DNA of 64,000 nucleotides from positions 17,298,001 to 17,362,000 of the forward strand of contig OX387606.1 in assembly GCA_947568835.1 (NCBI GenBank), given 5' to 3'. Made by a program: the position numbers and the translations under genes. The notes under the pieces were generated by a model. The model had not been told where the DNA came from and made no database searches. It saw nothing but the letters and a program-made list of their open reading frames with translations. Position 1 is the stretch's first letter, and each line of letters starts with the position of its first letter. Positions 47,901 to 60,300 of the stretch are shown here, in pieces. Source of the DNA: Protonemura montana. Taxonomy: Eukaryota > Arthropoda > Insecta > Plecoptera > Nemouridae.

Positions 47901-50900
47901 TAACAACTGTGTAGCCCAATTGTCTTTCAATTGGCTGTCGCAAAGGAGATATTTATACATAACGGAGAGTTAATTTTTTAACCAATCATTGAGCGATTGA
48001 GTTGATTACTTCTAACTAGAAACCTAGAAATGACTTTAAAAGTTGGCAAATCTCCCCTAAACGGTATATTTCATAAAAATGAGAACAAAAACGGCTACAG
48101 CATATTCATTATAAGAACGAGAAGTAAACATGATCAACCACAAAGTTGTCTTACAACATTAACTCCTAAGAGCCATTGTAACTGTAGTTGCATATATTCA
48201 GTATGCATGTTTTTTTTTTTTTAAATAACTGTAAGTAAAAAAAACCAGTTGGTGCAGCACCAATTGCATTTTCATACCCGCTTGGTGAGCTGTGTGTCCA
48301 TCATGAAGTTGTGGACGTGTTTTTCCGCCCGGGAAAGCTCGAGTTTCCGCGAGACGACCGCCACCAGCAGCGCAGTGCAGCCGGCGCCCTGTGTTGGCAA
48401 ATTGCTGCATTCGGTTTCGCACCAGCCACACGCTAAAACTACTGGCTAAAGAAGTATCTATCAACGACTCTCAATGTTACAGAATAGTTTTTCAAGATAA
48501 GACAAGCGGTGTTTTCTACCCTATGTTTGAAACTATAAGAAAAGCAAATTATAATTAGTTAAAAAAAGGTATATTGAGTAGGTTAACGTAAAGCTAGGGT
48601 AACGAGGTTCAATTTTCCGTTCCGTTCATCGAACAGGAAGACTTTTCTTGACTGTTCGAATCGTAATTTTGTTCAAGACTTTAATCGTAATGATCTTACG
48701 AGGTTTAATAAAATGAAAGGAAAATTGAAGCGCGTTTATATCAAGTACGGAGAAAAAAAAGTGTTGAGATACATAGACACTTTTTGTGTAGTAAAGCAAG
48801 AGCGATTGAAGGTGATTAGTCACTTTTTGCTTCCTAATTGTTACAAACAAAGAGGAACTGCTGTTATTTGCCAAGCACCTGTTGATCCCGTGTTATTTGC
48901 AAGCACAGACGGATATTTGAATTTCTCTCAGTATACCCGTTGATTGGTAGCGACAGCGATCTGAGTTTGGCAACACGCAGATTTCAAGCACCACCGCAAC
49001 AAGTTGGCCCATCATAAAAGTTAGGTTGAGCAACAGTGGCTTCCAGTGGCGGTTGAGTGACCACCAATTCACTTCCGATCGTTACCTTTGCAGAACCTTG
49101 TCCCTTAGAGTGGTTGGAGTGATTGAAGTTAGTGCAGCAGCTTCACTCACTCTGATTGTCAATCTGTCGACAGCATGGATTAGTAGAAGAATCCAGCTGT
49201 TCTAGTTGTTCCAGTCTAGGAGGCTGCTTGCCAACTACAGGTTTCCCCCCTTCTAGTAGTAGTTTGTCATCATCCTAATTATTACCCGATATACCATAGA
49301 TTAAAACCATTATACCACATCCACAGGGCCATTTAATATTATCAGTGCGTCGTTTAACACCGCAAATCAATCACTTACCATCATCCCTGTGGTGACACAT
49401 ATGCCTCGGCCACAGTATGTGTTGGGCACTATGTCCCCAAAACCGACACTCAAGAAAGTGATGGCTATTAGCCACATGGAGTTTAGCAAGTTTGCGTGTT
49501 CTTCATCATGAAACCTGAGGAATAAGCTTCTGGTTTAGCGGAGTGACCCCCCCCCCCCCCCCCAACCGCACTAATCACGGATCGCCAAAAGCCACCCAAA
49601 ACACGCTTTCTCAAACTCTAGTCAGAGTTCAATCGTTGATACCTCGATATATCTAGATCGATTTACCTAACCAAGCTCGAGTGGTTTATAAGCGACTCTA
49701 CCGAACAAAAAGAAAAGTACGTTTCAAACAGGTATAACGAGCTCTTGAAACCAACGAAAATTACGAAAATTACCAGATTTCTATTCTTCCGCGTGTCTTC
49801 CGCGGTAACTGCACTAAAACACGCGAAACGGTGAACGCTTGAACTCGAAATAATTACTAAAGCCAATTTCAGGTGCAGAGTTAACACAGCGCAGCGTACT
49901 GGTTGCAAAACGCACAGCTACTAACGAATCATGCGCACACATGGCGACTTACCATCATCCCTGTGGTAACGCATATGCCCCGGCCACAGTATGTGTTGGG
50001 CACTATGTCCCCAAAACCGACACTCCAGAACGTGATGGCTATTAGCCACATGGAGTTTAGCAAGTTGGCATGGTCGTCGTCATGAAACCTATTGGAAAGA
50101 ATTGCTCTTTGGTTGTTACCTAACGATGATGGTATCTACTGACGGCTTGCGATTGTTTTCATATTTAACCAATAGTTTTGAGCCAGTCGTTATTGCTTTA
50201 GGCAGGTTACAGTGTGCTAAAACAAAGGTGTAGTCCTAAATCTTGTTCATCGGCCATTAGATTTTATGTAACACGTTTGGCCTTGTATAATTTGGTCGAT
50301 TAACCGTGAACCTGAGATAACTTTCTGTGGGCAACCTCTACTTTTAAAGAGAATGCTGGCTAATAAAATTTTATCTCTTCATTTGTGTTCTAAAGTCGTG
50401 AAAAGTCAATAGGAAAGGGAATATAATTAGTAATTACACTGGTAGTTAAAAGGTGATCTTTTTGATTTGCCAAAACTACTGGTCCTTTTATAAAAAAAAA
50501 AACAGGTAGGTCCTATGCTTTATGACACGTCATTAACTGGGCGAGGGTCGCTGTTATCCAACACCTGCAATAATAGAGGGCTTTTTCCAAACTTGCTTCA
50601 CATTTTTGGAGGGAAATTCAATTGAGAAATATGACCGAGTAGACCAACTAAATATTTTAGGAAATTAAAATTCCCGAATAAAAAACGGAAGTGGATAACG
50701 AGGTATGTTATCTCCTAGGCTCTAACGCAGGGTGGTCGTATTTTGGGCGAGATAGCATCGTGGCTATAGGGTAGAGTGTGTTTACTGTCTGAGCTTTTGA
50801 AAAACCATGCACATTTTTTTTTCATGCCACAACGTTTATTGCAATGATGCGTGTGTTTGTGTGGGGTAGGGGGGCCATAAAAAAGCAAAAACAACGAAAA

Positions 50901-53900
50901 AAAAAAGAGTATCTTCATATAGAAACATCAGTGCACAAATCTAGAATGTGACCAAAAGAATACGTGACTAAAAATACTTTTGATGCGTAACGAAAAAACG
51001 AACAAAAAATAAGTTTATGCATAGGCTTAATTAAGGTTGCGTGACTGCCGTTTGTTTACATTTACGCGTTTCACTTTACACCTCAGATATTGTTATAGAA
51101 ATTGGAAAAGTTTTAAATATAGTCATAAAAACTGCGTCAGTGGCCATTAAAAAAATTATGCAATTTTCTTTACTCCATCGGTTAATCCCAAGGTTGGTGT
51201 GTTAGTGTATTTAGCTCGTGTGTTGTAAGGGTTGCAAAATATTTTTGAAGAACCCATGGCAAATATTCCAACCCTTAAGTTGGCAAAACATATGCGCTAG
51301 AAAAGCAGATAAGCTCATTTTTAATTTACTTAATTACCGAGAGAAAAAGAGGATTTAATTACCAAAATTATTTTATATTATCTTGAAGCATTTTGTAAGT
51401 TTCATGAAATGTGTTATTATAAGAACCTATTATCTCAATTAATTAGAGGAAACAAACATATTAAGAAAATTATAAAAAACAATTATTCTTCTTATTCTTC
51501 TTCTGTAAGTATTACATAATTTACAAAATGAGTTGGCTTCGAATTTTGAATCGCGTGGAGGGTGCAATGCTGCGTATTTAGCATTTAACCCCAGAGCACC
51601 TTTTCTTAAATTAGGTTACAGTTGTATCTAACGTTCCTGCTTCCAACTAATATGGTTTTTTAACGCACAGAACAGCACAAAATAAATCCAAAGATTACAG
51701 TAAATATTTAGAATAATACCAATCGATATGATACGTTTATAATTAGAAAGTACCAACATTAGATAGCGATTAAATCCTTAACTCGTGTTGCCTACACGCT
51801 TGGCAATCCGCATTATTATATATGATTATTATCTTAATAAATCACACATAAAACATAATCGGAATAAAATATCGAGATATCAACTGAAGATCCGTCTAAG
51901 GTCCAGAGTGCGGTAGGTGGGTGGCAAACGGGTCCAGAAAAGAGGGGTGGGGTACAGAGAAATACACACACATACAAACACACATGTTTTTAAGAACACA
52001 TAGGTCATTAGCAACGATAAAGAACGGTGCACATTTGAATTGCACTTCGAAACATGACCACGCAAGCACACCAAAACAGAGTTACCCAGTCAAAGAACCG
52101 CGGCCCGTAGTCGACGATCAAAGGGAACGGACACGCACAATGAATTGCCATCGAACATAGTTACTCTGTCGCTAATCACTTTTGATATGTAAACTTCGGT
52201 GCGGTTCAAAGCCTGGGTACAGTGTGTAGTAGGGACATACAAATTGGGTAGAGTTACCAAGAAAGGAAATATGTTGTAAATCCCAAAATTCCCCAACGTT
52301 AAGCGAATTTGTTCTGTTCTACCGTTGAGTGTGCAGGTTATAGGTAGAGGCAGAACGTCAATGTTAAACTTTCTGCGTGAAAGATGGCCGCCAAATGACT
52401 ACTTTACAGAAAAAAATGCAGAGTACTGGAACACCCCGTTATGTGGAGCCACTGTCGTAAGAAATTTAATTTCGATATTTCTCGTCGGCTTACTCGCTTT
52501 TGAGACTTTTCATGCTCAAATGATCTCCATCAATGTTTACCCCAACAATTGATTTACACGTAATGATATTCAAAAGCGAGTAACCTACGAGAAATATCGA
52601 AATTAAATTTCATACGACAGTGACTCCACTTAACGGGGTGTTCCGGTACTCTGCGTTTCTGTCGGTAAGGTAGTCATTTGGCGGCCATATTTCTCGCAGA
52701 AAGTGTAACATGAACGTTCTGCATGTACCTATAACCTGCAAACTCAACGGTTCTACCAAAGAGCATTATAGTCAGAGAGCCAGCGGTAATGTTAATTTGT
52801 CTTTTCGAAAAATAGCTACCGAATGACCACTTCACCGCCAAAAATGGAGAATGCTTCTATGCGCAATTACAGTCGTTTCGAGTGTTAAGAAATTTATTTC
52901 TTTATTTCTCGCATTTGAGACTTGTTTACGCTCTATAATCTTGATTCAGGCATCGATACATCGATATTTTCAACAGTAAATATCTAATTGTAGCAGTTTG
53001 TTAAAAATGACGGCCGCCAGCGTCATAGGGTGGCGTTTACCAGTACCATGTTTACGAATACCATTAGTAGCAAGTTTAACATTAACGGTGGCCCACTAAC
53101 AATTCCTATACACTCAATGGTACTGAAGTACCATGGTCAGCCTCAAATATTAATACAAATCATAGAATTATTAGGTTAAAAAGATTCAGCTCCAAGCTAT
53201 TTACTCAGATTGCATCTACACTATAAGGATGGCAAGGTTATAAATACTGATCAAATCAGCGAGAACGTTTTCGAGCAAGATTGGGTAATTCGCGTTATTT
53301 AGAGCCCCTAGATAGCCTACGCTGGTTTAAAGCTATCAATATGGCGGACTGGCATCAAATTCTAGGATAGCAACCCAGCACATGAGCCGCGAAATTCTGA
53401 TCGGAAATATATAGTGCTTTGAATTAGCATTATCCAAATCCAGTGCAGATAATTGTGAACAGGCAGATCATACACTCGCTATCGAGATAGGATAAACACC
53501 AAGAAATTAATCATAGCTGCAAGGTTGACGGTAGAGGTATGGTTCATGCAGGGTGTACGACATCATTAACAATCGGCATGGGCTCGATTCACATGGCAAG
53601 GTTGCAAGTTATCTATTCCACGTCGTGCCAACTGCAAGCGGTTAGCGGCTCCCAAAACATTAATATTGTTTGTCAACAGAATGTAAACAATAATTCAACC
53701 CTTGCTTTATGAATCTGAATTCCGTTTCCTTTGCAATTGTCTGCCATACAAGACCATTTTGCAATTTTCCTAATATGTTATCAAAACATTATGATCCACT
53801 CGTCGTTTTGATAAATAAAATAAAAAAATGGGACTGCTTTTGGCTTTGCTTCGTGTCAGATTACATTTTTAAAGCATAACCCACGGGAAAGCTTGATTTT

Positions 53901-56900
53901 ATGAAAGGACATAAACAAATATCATAAAGGGCAGATTGGGACGAATGAAATAAGCTATAATCAAAGTAATTTCGGACAGTGCTTGAATTATTCGTTCGCT
54001 TTGGTCATGGGAAGTAATACGTGGATGTAGCGTCCAACGAAGGGTGACGGCTTTGGGACTACTCTCCGTATCCCACGTCTTCCTTTGGGGCAACAGAGTA
54101 AGGGACGTACATAATTCGCTTGGACTTCTGTGACTCTTAGTATTTGAGAAAAATTCATACCTTTCGCATTGCCTCAACGTCCACGAGGCAATGATCCAGA
54201 GAGATACCATAAAAACAAGAAGGACGGTCCCTGGACAGATGGTCATCAGCGTCTTCAGCACGAAACGGGTGTTGAAGTTGATTCTATTTAATGCACCTAA
54301 GAATACAGATAATTTCTAATTACAAATTTTGTGGAATTTGAGATTCATGTAATTAGAAGCAATAAAATACGGGAATTTTTGTGGATCTCAACTGGATTAC
54401 AGTTGTTAAGGGGATATGAGCAACCAGACCTATAAATTTTGACTGGCAGAACTCGTATTTAATTGCATTTTATTACAGAAGTCCTTTCCGTAGGCTGTAC
54501 AAAATATACTGCAATTTATTAATAGGAAGTCAGTGGTTGTAGGCTTGTAGCTTCGAGGAAGGAATGGGTTTTTCCTCTCGCTCTTAAGTAATTTTTACCA
54601 ATTACCTATACTTCTCGACGATGCGTCCGTAAACAGCTTGCTGTGCAACAGCATCACTCTGCAGATCAGGTAGAGTCGAAGGAACATTGGCAGTGACAGG
54701 GTGACATCGTAGGAGACCCACTTGGCGCCGATGTCGCCGCCTTTGTTGGCCAACTTGGTCGTCCACAGGAAGTAGTACTGGCCGGGCACCGGATGTACCG
54801 CACAGATCAGCAACTCGAGGGAGATCTGGCAGATCCGCTGCCAGGTCATTGCGATACGCCAATCCTCGGCACAGTTGTCGATCATGAACAACTGACACAT
54901 GAAACAACAACAAGTAAGACACAAGAATTCATGACACGTGCAAAAAAAGGGATTTTATTTCACACAAAAAGCATCCGTTCTTTTAAATAACCAGTGCACT
55001 GGTCTAATCTGAGACACCGACGCCATTAGACCAGTGCCACAGGGCCAGTCGTCCTGTAGGTATACCCTACCTACAGTACGAGAATTTTAAGACTAATAAA
55101 TAAATAAATAAATCAAACACAATGCGTCGTTAAACACCACAAATGTGATGAATGTTTGGAAGGTGGTTCATCGCTTCTATTGGCTACAATTTTCTTCGTA
55201 AAGCCGCCCAGGTTATGTTGTGGGAAAGTTCAAAATGTATATATGCCTGCAGCGGCTATTTGGTCCATCCTTCTTACACATGCCATGATTATTGACATCA
55301 TGGTTTTTTCTGACATCATGGTCTGACCCGTGCGCATGACTGCAGGCTAAATACTAAACAGGTATGGGTGTAGTTTTTTAAACTGATTTCAATTGGTTAC
55401 GATGTGTTTGTAATAGTTTTTTTTTATCAACGAGAATATGCTATTTTTCTAATTCAATCTGTCAAACTACCTGCTAAGTGATATCGCTCGTATCAATTGG
55501 ATGTAGACAAATTTGATTACCAGCGGGTAGAAGCGATATATATAATTAAAATTCTTTGCTATCAACAATAATTATTCTAATTGACCAGCCGAGTCTTCTG
55601 CAGAAGCCGTTGGCCCAATCACTCGTAGAAGTTGGGGTCAGCGAGAAACAAATTGCCTGTAGGTAACGCGGTAGCTTTGTGGAAACATGCTGTGTCTCCC
55701 ATTGGCTGTTTTTTGGGAATAAACCTGCCCCCAAGTAATAATATGCTAACCCCATTTTATCATCCCAGAGGCAAATAATGAAATGTGATTTGATGGGATA
55801 GCATAATTGTTTCCCAAGTTTCGGTCCGAATTGCGATTTCTGCGAATTCTGGAGTACATTGATCCCGTATGCTTAATATAAATACCATTCTGGGCAAGCA
55901 CAGCATGGCGCGAGCAATTGTATCACTAGTTTTATTCATTGAGTGGAAGAAATCACACCACCTCTAAAACTGAAAATTCAAAGATCTATACATTAAGCAA
56001 ATTTTTCGTTAAATTTTGAATTAGCTTAATTATAGTTCTGATCTACGCTTTTAGGTCTTAGTTTCGATCTGGATGGACCATAATCCGTAGCACAAGGAGA
56101 ATTTTTTAACCTAACAATTCTGAGCCACACAAAACTTGGCTGTCTTTGGTTTTAGAAGATATTTTCATACCAAAGCAGAGACCTTTCTACTGACCATCTC
56201 CTGCTGTAATTTTTTTGTTTTAGAAACTCAAGAGATTGCTCGCCACACTTTCGTATCACAAATGAGATGCTATGTCAAAGATACTTCGAAATTACCGTTG
56301 TAATTTGCATCAAATACTAACTGTTCACTCGCTGCGTATGTAGCTGGTGTGAGGGATTTGAGTGATGTCAGCAATATGAGCTAATTTGAGCGATTACGAT
56401 CCCAGGAAAAAACCTGGCATTCACACTGAAAAAAACTGACGGACTGAATATTTCCATAAAAATTACAAATATGCGTTGCCGAATGTGGCCCAAAATTTCC
56501 TCTACGATGTCAAAGCCGGTGTTTTCCTGGGCTTGCTGCTAAAAAGATTAGGTAAAATACTCTCAGTTAACGTATTCAGTGCTTCTAACTTGACTTGTAA
56601 ATGACATGTGTTCGAAGCCAGGTGAGTTCAAAATAATTATGAAAATTAGGTTTTGGACTTTGATTGTTTTAAGGTGGTAGAGGAATTCTGAACCGAGCCT
56701 TACTGTGGTGCGATTGATTGATTGATTTGAGGGGTTTACGCACTGTTTTGACATCGGGCCCTGTCGCACTAATCTAATGGCATCGGTGAATGAGTGGATG
56801 ATGAGGATGAGGATTATGATAAACCTAGCCTAGCCTAGAAAGGGAGGAGTGGAAACTTGATTCCAGCATCAAACATCAGCTTTCAAATAGCGCCAAGAGG

Positions 56901-57309
56901 ACCACCGGCTTAACGTACCTTCCGAAGAACGGTACAACGCGAGCAAAAGGATTCCTTTGCACATCCATGATTTAGAGCAAGGCAAATGAAGCTGCTGTTT
57001 TAAATTTCATCCCTCCAACCTCTCTCCCAAACAGAACTGGACATGTACATTATGGCTACCCATCCAATACCTGAGCCAGCGCAGTGTTGCTTAACTTCGG
57101 TGTCCTCACAAGAACCGCTGTTTCCAACACGGCAACCCGTTCGGAATGCTTTGCTTTGCTATTCTATGATATGCTAAGGAAAGCTGTGCTGTGTCCATAC
57201 GAATATATCCTACCTGAACTTCAAGCGCATGATAGGCAAAAATCAGTCCAAGAAGAATCACAGTCGAAACAGATATTAGCGTCTTCAGTGCCATCGAGTA
57301 GAAGGAAGC
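41928..57309 (-). CDS. KCNN: Small-conductance Ca2+-activated K+ channel (SK/KCNN), S2 to C-terminus
   Basis: SK channels are voltage-independent K+ channels gated by calmodulin bound to the C-terminus. Exons in order: 57309-57214 (S2, [18 protein letters not shown]), 54891-54606 (S3-S4, [35 protein letters not shown]), 54296-54161 (S5, [20 protein letters not shown]), one of two pore exons (50088-49953 or 49514-49379), 48388-48278 (S6, [18 protein letters not shown]), 43706-43579 (calmodulin-binding domain, [20 protein letters not shown]), 43241-43172 ([14 protein letters not shown]) and 42293-41928 (coiled coil [19 protein letters not shown], then a Pro/Ser tail). All phases agree. Visible protein is about 442 residues. 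The N-terminus and S1 exons were not found and probably lie upstream. The last exon can end at TAA (41930-41928) or splice at a GTAAGG donor there, so the true C-terminus is open. Confidence 0.95.
44092..45845 (+). mobile_element. 5'-truncated Penelope-like element with 406-bp inverted terminal repeats
   Basis: An open frame from about 44498 to the stop at 45340 starts at the RT C-terminal motif ([13 protein letters not shown]), continues through the Penelope thumb ([39 protein letters not shown]) and ends in a GIY-YIG endonuclease ([20 protein letters not shown], then [11 protein letters not shown] and the late Glu region [14 protein letters not shown]). Catalytic RT palm motifs are missing, so it cannot replicate itself. 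The 3' region 45391-45796 is repeated inverted at 44091-44496, almost without mismatch. A 12-bp duplication AGCTACAGAGAT (44080-44091 and 45846-45857) flanks the insertion. The intact second half and near-identical arms suggest a young insertion. Confidence 0.9.
45702..45732 (+). ncRNA. Hammerhead-ribozyme-like core in the Penelope terminal repeat
   Basis: CTGAAGA (matches the CUGANGA core), then a 5-bp stem GTAAC/GTTGC around TAGTATAT, then GAAAC. One extra A lies between core and stem. The same sequence is present inverted at 44155-44185. Penelope-like elements are known to carry hammerhead motifs in their terminal repeats. Cleavage-site pairing was not worked out, so activity is unproven. 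Confidence 0.4.
46984..47128 (-). mobile_element. tRNA-like SINE copy
   Basis: Read on the minus strand it has AGTAGCTCAATGGGTTAGAG-type box A and a diverged box B. Flanks are AACACTACTACCGTCTCAAA and CTTTTTGAGACGATTTTAGT. A short third fragment sits at 47299-47331 (AAAACTACTATCGTCTCAAA). Confidence 0.65.
47581..47806 (-). mobile_element. tRNA-like repeat with terminal inverted repeats
   Basis: About 30-base terminal inverted repeats (TTATTAGAAACACTATTAAC at the left, matched by the reverse complement of GTTAGTAGTGTTTCTAATAA at the right) enclose a tRNA-like segment on the minus strand. That segment has a D-arm AGCTCAATGGGTTAGAGC, an anticodon-like stem CACCC/GGTGG and a T-arm GGGGTTTGAGTTCCC. 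A B box (GGTTTGAGTTC) is present. Confidence 0.65.
49009..49372 (+). mobile_element. 5S-derived SINE, copy D, diverged
   Basis: The degraded 5S head (AAGTTAGGTTGAGCAACAGT, GGTTGAGTGACC) is followed by the family body (CTGTCGACAGCATGGATTAG) and tail (CCACAGGGCC, GTGCGTCGTTTAACACC, CAAATCAATC). Its 3' end lies only a few bases from the splice donor (49378) of SK pore exon B. Confidence 0.8.
49379..49514 (-). other. SK alternative pore exon B (Leu form)
   Basis: 136 bases with acceptor TTCCTCAG and donor GTAAGT, encoding [27 protein letters not shown], then [18 protein letters not shown]. It starts in phase 2 (completing the Arg codon) and ends in phase 0, exactly like exon A. It covers turret, pore helix, selectivity filter and entry to S6. 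Confidence 0.9.
49547..49563. repeat. Poly(C) run of 17
   Basis: Between the two SK pore exons, about 30 bases upstream (in transcript sense) of the exon B acceptor. On the transcript it is a G17 tract. Confidence 0.9.
49953..50088 (-). other. SK alternative pore exon A (Trp form)
   Basis: 136 bases with acceptor TTTCCAATAG and donor GTAAGT, encoding [27 protein letters not shown], then [18 protein letters not shown]. Compared with exon B there are two Glu-to-Asp changes in the turret and Leu to Trp in the pore loop. Roughly a dozen base differences separate the two copies and most are silent, which indicates selection on the protein. Confidence 0.9.
50089..52320. other. SK intron sequence, nothing recognised
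   Basis: AT-rich intron between S5 and pore exons with no coding similarity seen. Confidence 0.4.
52321..52925. repeat. Foldback repeat with a third, diverged copy
   Basis: Arms 52321-52502 and 52571-52751 are inverted copies of each other at roughly 90 percent identity around a 68-base loop; both contain GGCCGCCAAATGACTAC and AATTTAATTTCGATATTTCT. A further diverged direct copy of the arm follows at about 52775-52925 (CCGAATGACCACTTCACCGCC). The 75-codon open frame in the left arm is not a gene. It lies in an SK intron. Confidence 0.75.
54997..55146 (+). mobile_element. 5S-SINE tail fragment, copy F, with internal insertion
   Basis: ACGCCATTAGACCAGTGCCA then CAGGGCCAGTCGT is separated from AATGCGTCGTTAAACACCAC by about 65 bases (CCTGTAGGTATACCCTACCT... 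ending AATAAATAAATAAAT) that are not part of the family. Confidence 0.7.
56711..57146 (-). mobile_element. 5S-derived SINE, copy E
   Basis: Full structure on the minus strand: head (plus-strand complement CATCCAATACCTGAGCCAGC, GTTGCTTAACTTCGGTGTCC at about 57061-57107), body (ACCTTCCGAAGAACGGTAC) and tail (GATTGATTGATTTGAGGGG). It starts about 70 bases past the S2 exon donor of SK. Confidence 0.85.
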
Positions 57310-60300
57310 CTGAAACAACAAAAAATAACCAGTTGTAAGCAATACCAAAACACCGATAATTACATGCATATTTAGGATACCCCCATAAATAACCTCCTCC
57401 TCGCATTCGATCAGATTTGGTCGGGCAAGCATGAGTTATTCAAACAAGACCGATAATTGCACAGCCTTTCTTTGTGGCATTAAAAGACATTGCAATGTAA
57501 AAAAAGAACTGCAGTAAGCTCATTAGACCGGGTGTACCGTTGCTGAAATATCGAGTGAGATTCCGTGATCTGAAAAATAAATACTGGGCGGCGATGGGGA
57601 ATGCTGCCCAATAAACTTGTTTTGCCTTATACATCGCTGATCAGAAACAGGTGCAAAAAAAGTCAGACGTTCGCTTAAAAAGCTATTATATTTTATTGGC
57701 TTAAAAGCCTGAAATTATTATAATTTTATGTGTTATTTCGGCTAGTCATGTCTTTGATCCCGATTATTCTGGGTATCTTCTGTTGGTAGGCACAAAACGG
57801 ATTTGAAGTGGACCATGCCTGTCTACAACACTTAACCTGTAGGTAACCTATCAAAGGTAGCACGTGATAGGTAACCAATCATAAAGAAATGAACACTCAA
57901 TTAGCTCCATAGCATAGACGGAGTAAGAGATAAAGGTGTTTTTAATGTATATACTGCCGTTGCGTGCAGCATTTCACAGGGCTACGTTTTTCTTTTTGCC
58001 CGCGTTCACCACTAAGGCCAGTTTTTTGACAAAGTTTAGTTTTCTATTTTTAACCAACAGTTAAAGATGGCCACTTCGGAAACTTTTGTGTGCATCTTAA
58101 CCAACAGGTATCTTTTTAACCAGGCGTTGTAATATTCAAGTCAAAACTGGATAAGTTGAAAACTGGCCAAGCGAACAGATCATATAAGGTAACATCTCTT
58201 TCCCTCGCTCTAAAAAAAAAAAAAAAAAAAAATCCTTCCTTAACAAAGCATCTCACTTCCCCGTGCTGATACAAAATAATTATGGGTGGCGTTGGAGAGG
58301 TAGGGGGAGGTGAGTTCAGAGAACGGCTATTATATCACGGTGATATTTTAATACGCAGAGATTAGGGTGGCTAACTTCCTAGATCACGAACGTCGGAACA
58401 GAGAGCTTGCAGGGCAACGTTACAGCATCAGAACAGTCTGTAAGAGGTTTATACTGTTCAACCCTCACCTCAGAGTAGCGCAAACCGACATCAAACCGCG
58501 AATGTAGATAGAAAACATCCATCATTATTACATAGACAACGCTCACGCCGGCATGCTTGCCGACGCCGACGACGGATAAGTTACTTAGTTAAAGATGAGG
58601 AGGGGCTCTGAGATAGCCTCTATTATATTAGCCTGGTTCATGCAGTGGATAAAACCTCGTGTAGGTACATTATATCGTCTGTGGAGCTGCTCGCTAGCAT
58701 CTGCTTGCACGGAAAGTCTCTTTTTGACCCGACCTCAACCACGTATTCATCATCCTATAACCCCACGACCCTCCCCTCACACCCCTTTCCAACCCTCGCC
58801 ACCCACAACTACCCTGCCGGTCGACCCCTGCAATCCCCTAGGGCAAACAGTTCAATTTTACATGAAATAAAATATTTCATATAATCCCCTGTTTGGCCGT
58901 TCTCAGCCAGGGCACATGCTCGGCCCTAACGCGGGGTTCGGCACGCCCTGGCAGGGCTCTGGCCGATGTGAGACGCACGCCGGCATACGAAGGAGCTTGT
59001 GGTTATCATTTGCCTCCGCGTGAGCGTCTTATGAACTGAAAAAAACGTGAGTCAGCTGAGTTTTCTTGGCTCATACTGCTGACCACGGTGTCTAGCAGCT
59101 ATCTATTAGTGATCAATATTTATAAAGGGCAATTTTTTTACGAATTATCTATCAACTTTTTTTAATTTTGTTCGAAGGTATTTTAATATGTAACTTGTTG
59201 ACGCTGCTCAGCAACAGAGAGTACTTAGATAGGTTGTGAGGTACAGGTTCATTCGATAACCTCAACATGATCGCTGTTCTTCAGGTAGACATATTAGAAG
59301 AAATCGAGCGAAAATATTATTTTACATGCAATCTGAATAACAAAGCGGGCCAACCCAGGATAATTGCATGACGTGCATCTGTAAGGACCTGCAACATCAA
59401 GTTCAAGTCTTGACTCAAAGGCCGTACCTAAACCAAACGTTAAACTTGAGGCTTATCTACCCTGGGTCGTCAATTTAACCGACGTTATGCTTGAGTAGTA
59501 TAGTAAAACAATTCTCAGATAATTTTTCTTTCTTTCCATGACTGATACTCATTACACCTAGCCAATAAGTTAGTATCCACGAAACGACGGCGATAATTCT
59601 TGATAAGAACGAGCCGACTTCACATAACGCACACCTAATATTCCCTCGAGAGCAGCTTTACGATGCACACGCACACGCGTGTAGAGCACAAAATGCATGA
59701 TTAATTGCCACACGCACGGCTCACTTCACAGGGCAAAAGCTTACACATATTGATCCTTCCACCTGAACTTCTTTAATCCTTGATAATTCGCGTTATCTGC
59801 TAAGCTTTAATTAATACCTAGTTAAAAACTTATCGGCGGTTTTGCGAGCTGGTGATGCGTACGGCGTGCACATCGCCGATTCAGCGGCGTTTGAATTCAA
59901 ATTCACACGTCGACAAAAATGACGGGATTGGGATTCATGGCGAAAATGTACACGAAATAATTGTGACCGTCATTGAACACAGTTGAATGCATTGATAAAT
60001 ACGTCACGATGCATGAAATTGGAAGGCAGATGACGGGAGCCCGGTGTAGAGAAAAAATGGACATAGAGTATGTCCCATCACAAGTATGTAGTACATTATC
60101 CTCGTGCCGATTCGTCATAGTTCAACGTTTAACAAACCAACTTTACACCACCAGTTTGAAAACAGAAATTAAAAACGGAACTAGTTAAAAGGTTCGCTAT
60201 GAAGCTCAACGCTATATAAAGTGGGATATTACCACGAGGTATTACTTCCATTTTTTTTAATTATTTTTTTAGCAGAATACTTTATAGTTGAATCGGGAAG

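Noticed and set aside
52325-52552. 75-codon frame with a hydrophobic stretch resembling a membrane segment
   Set aside because: It lies in one arm of a foldback repeat and is not conserved as protein in the other copies.
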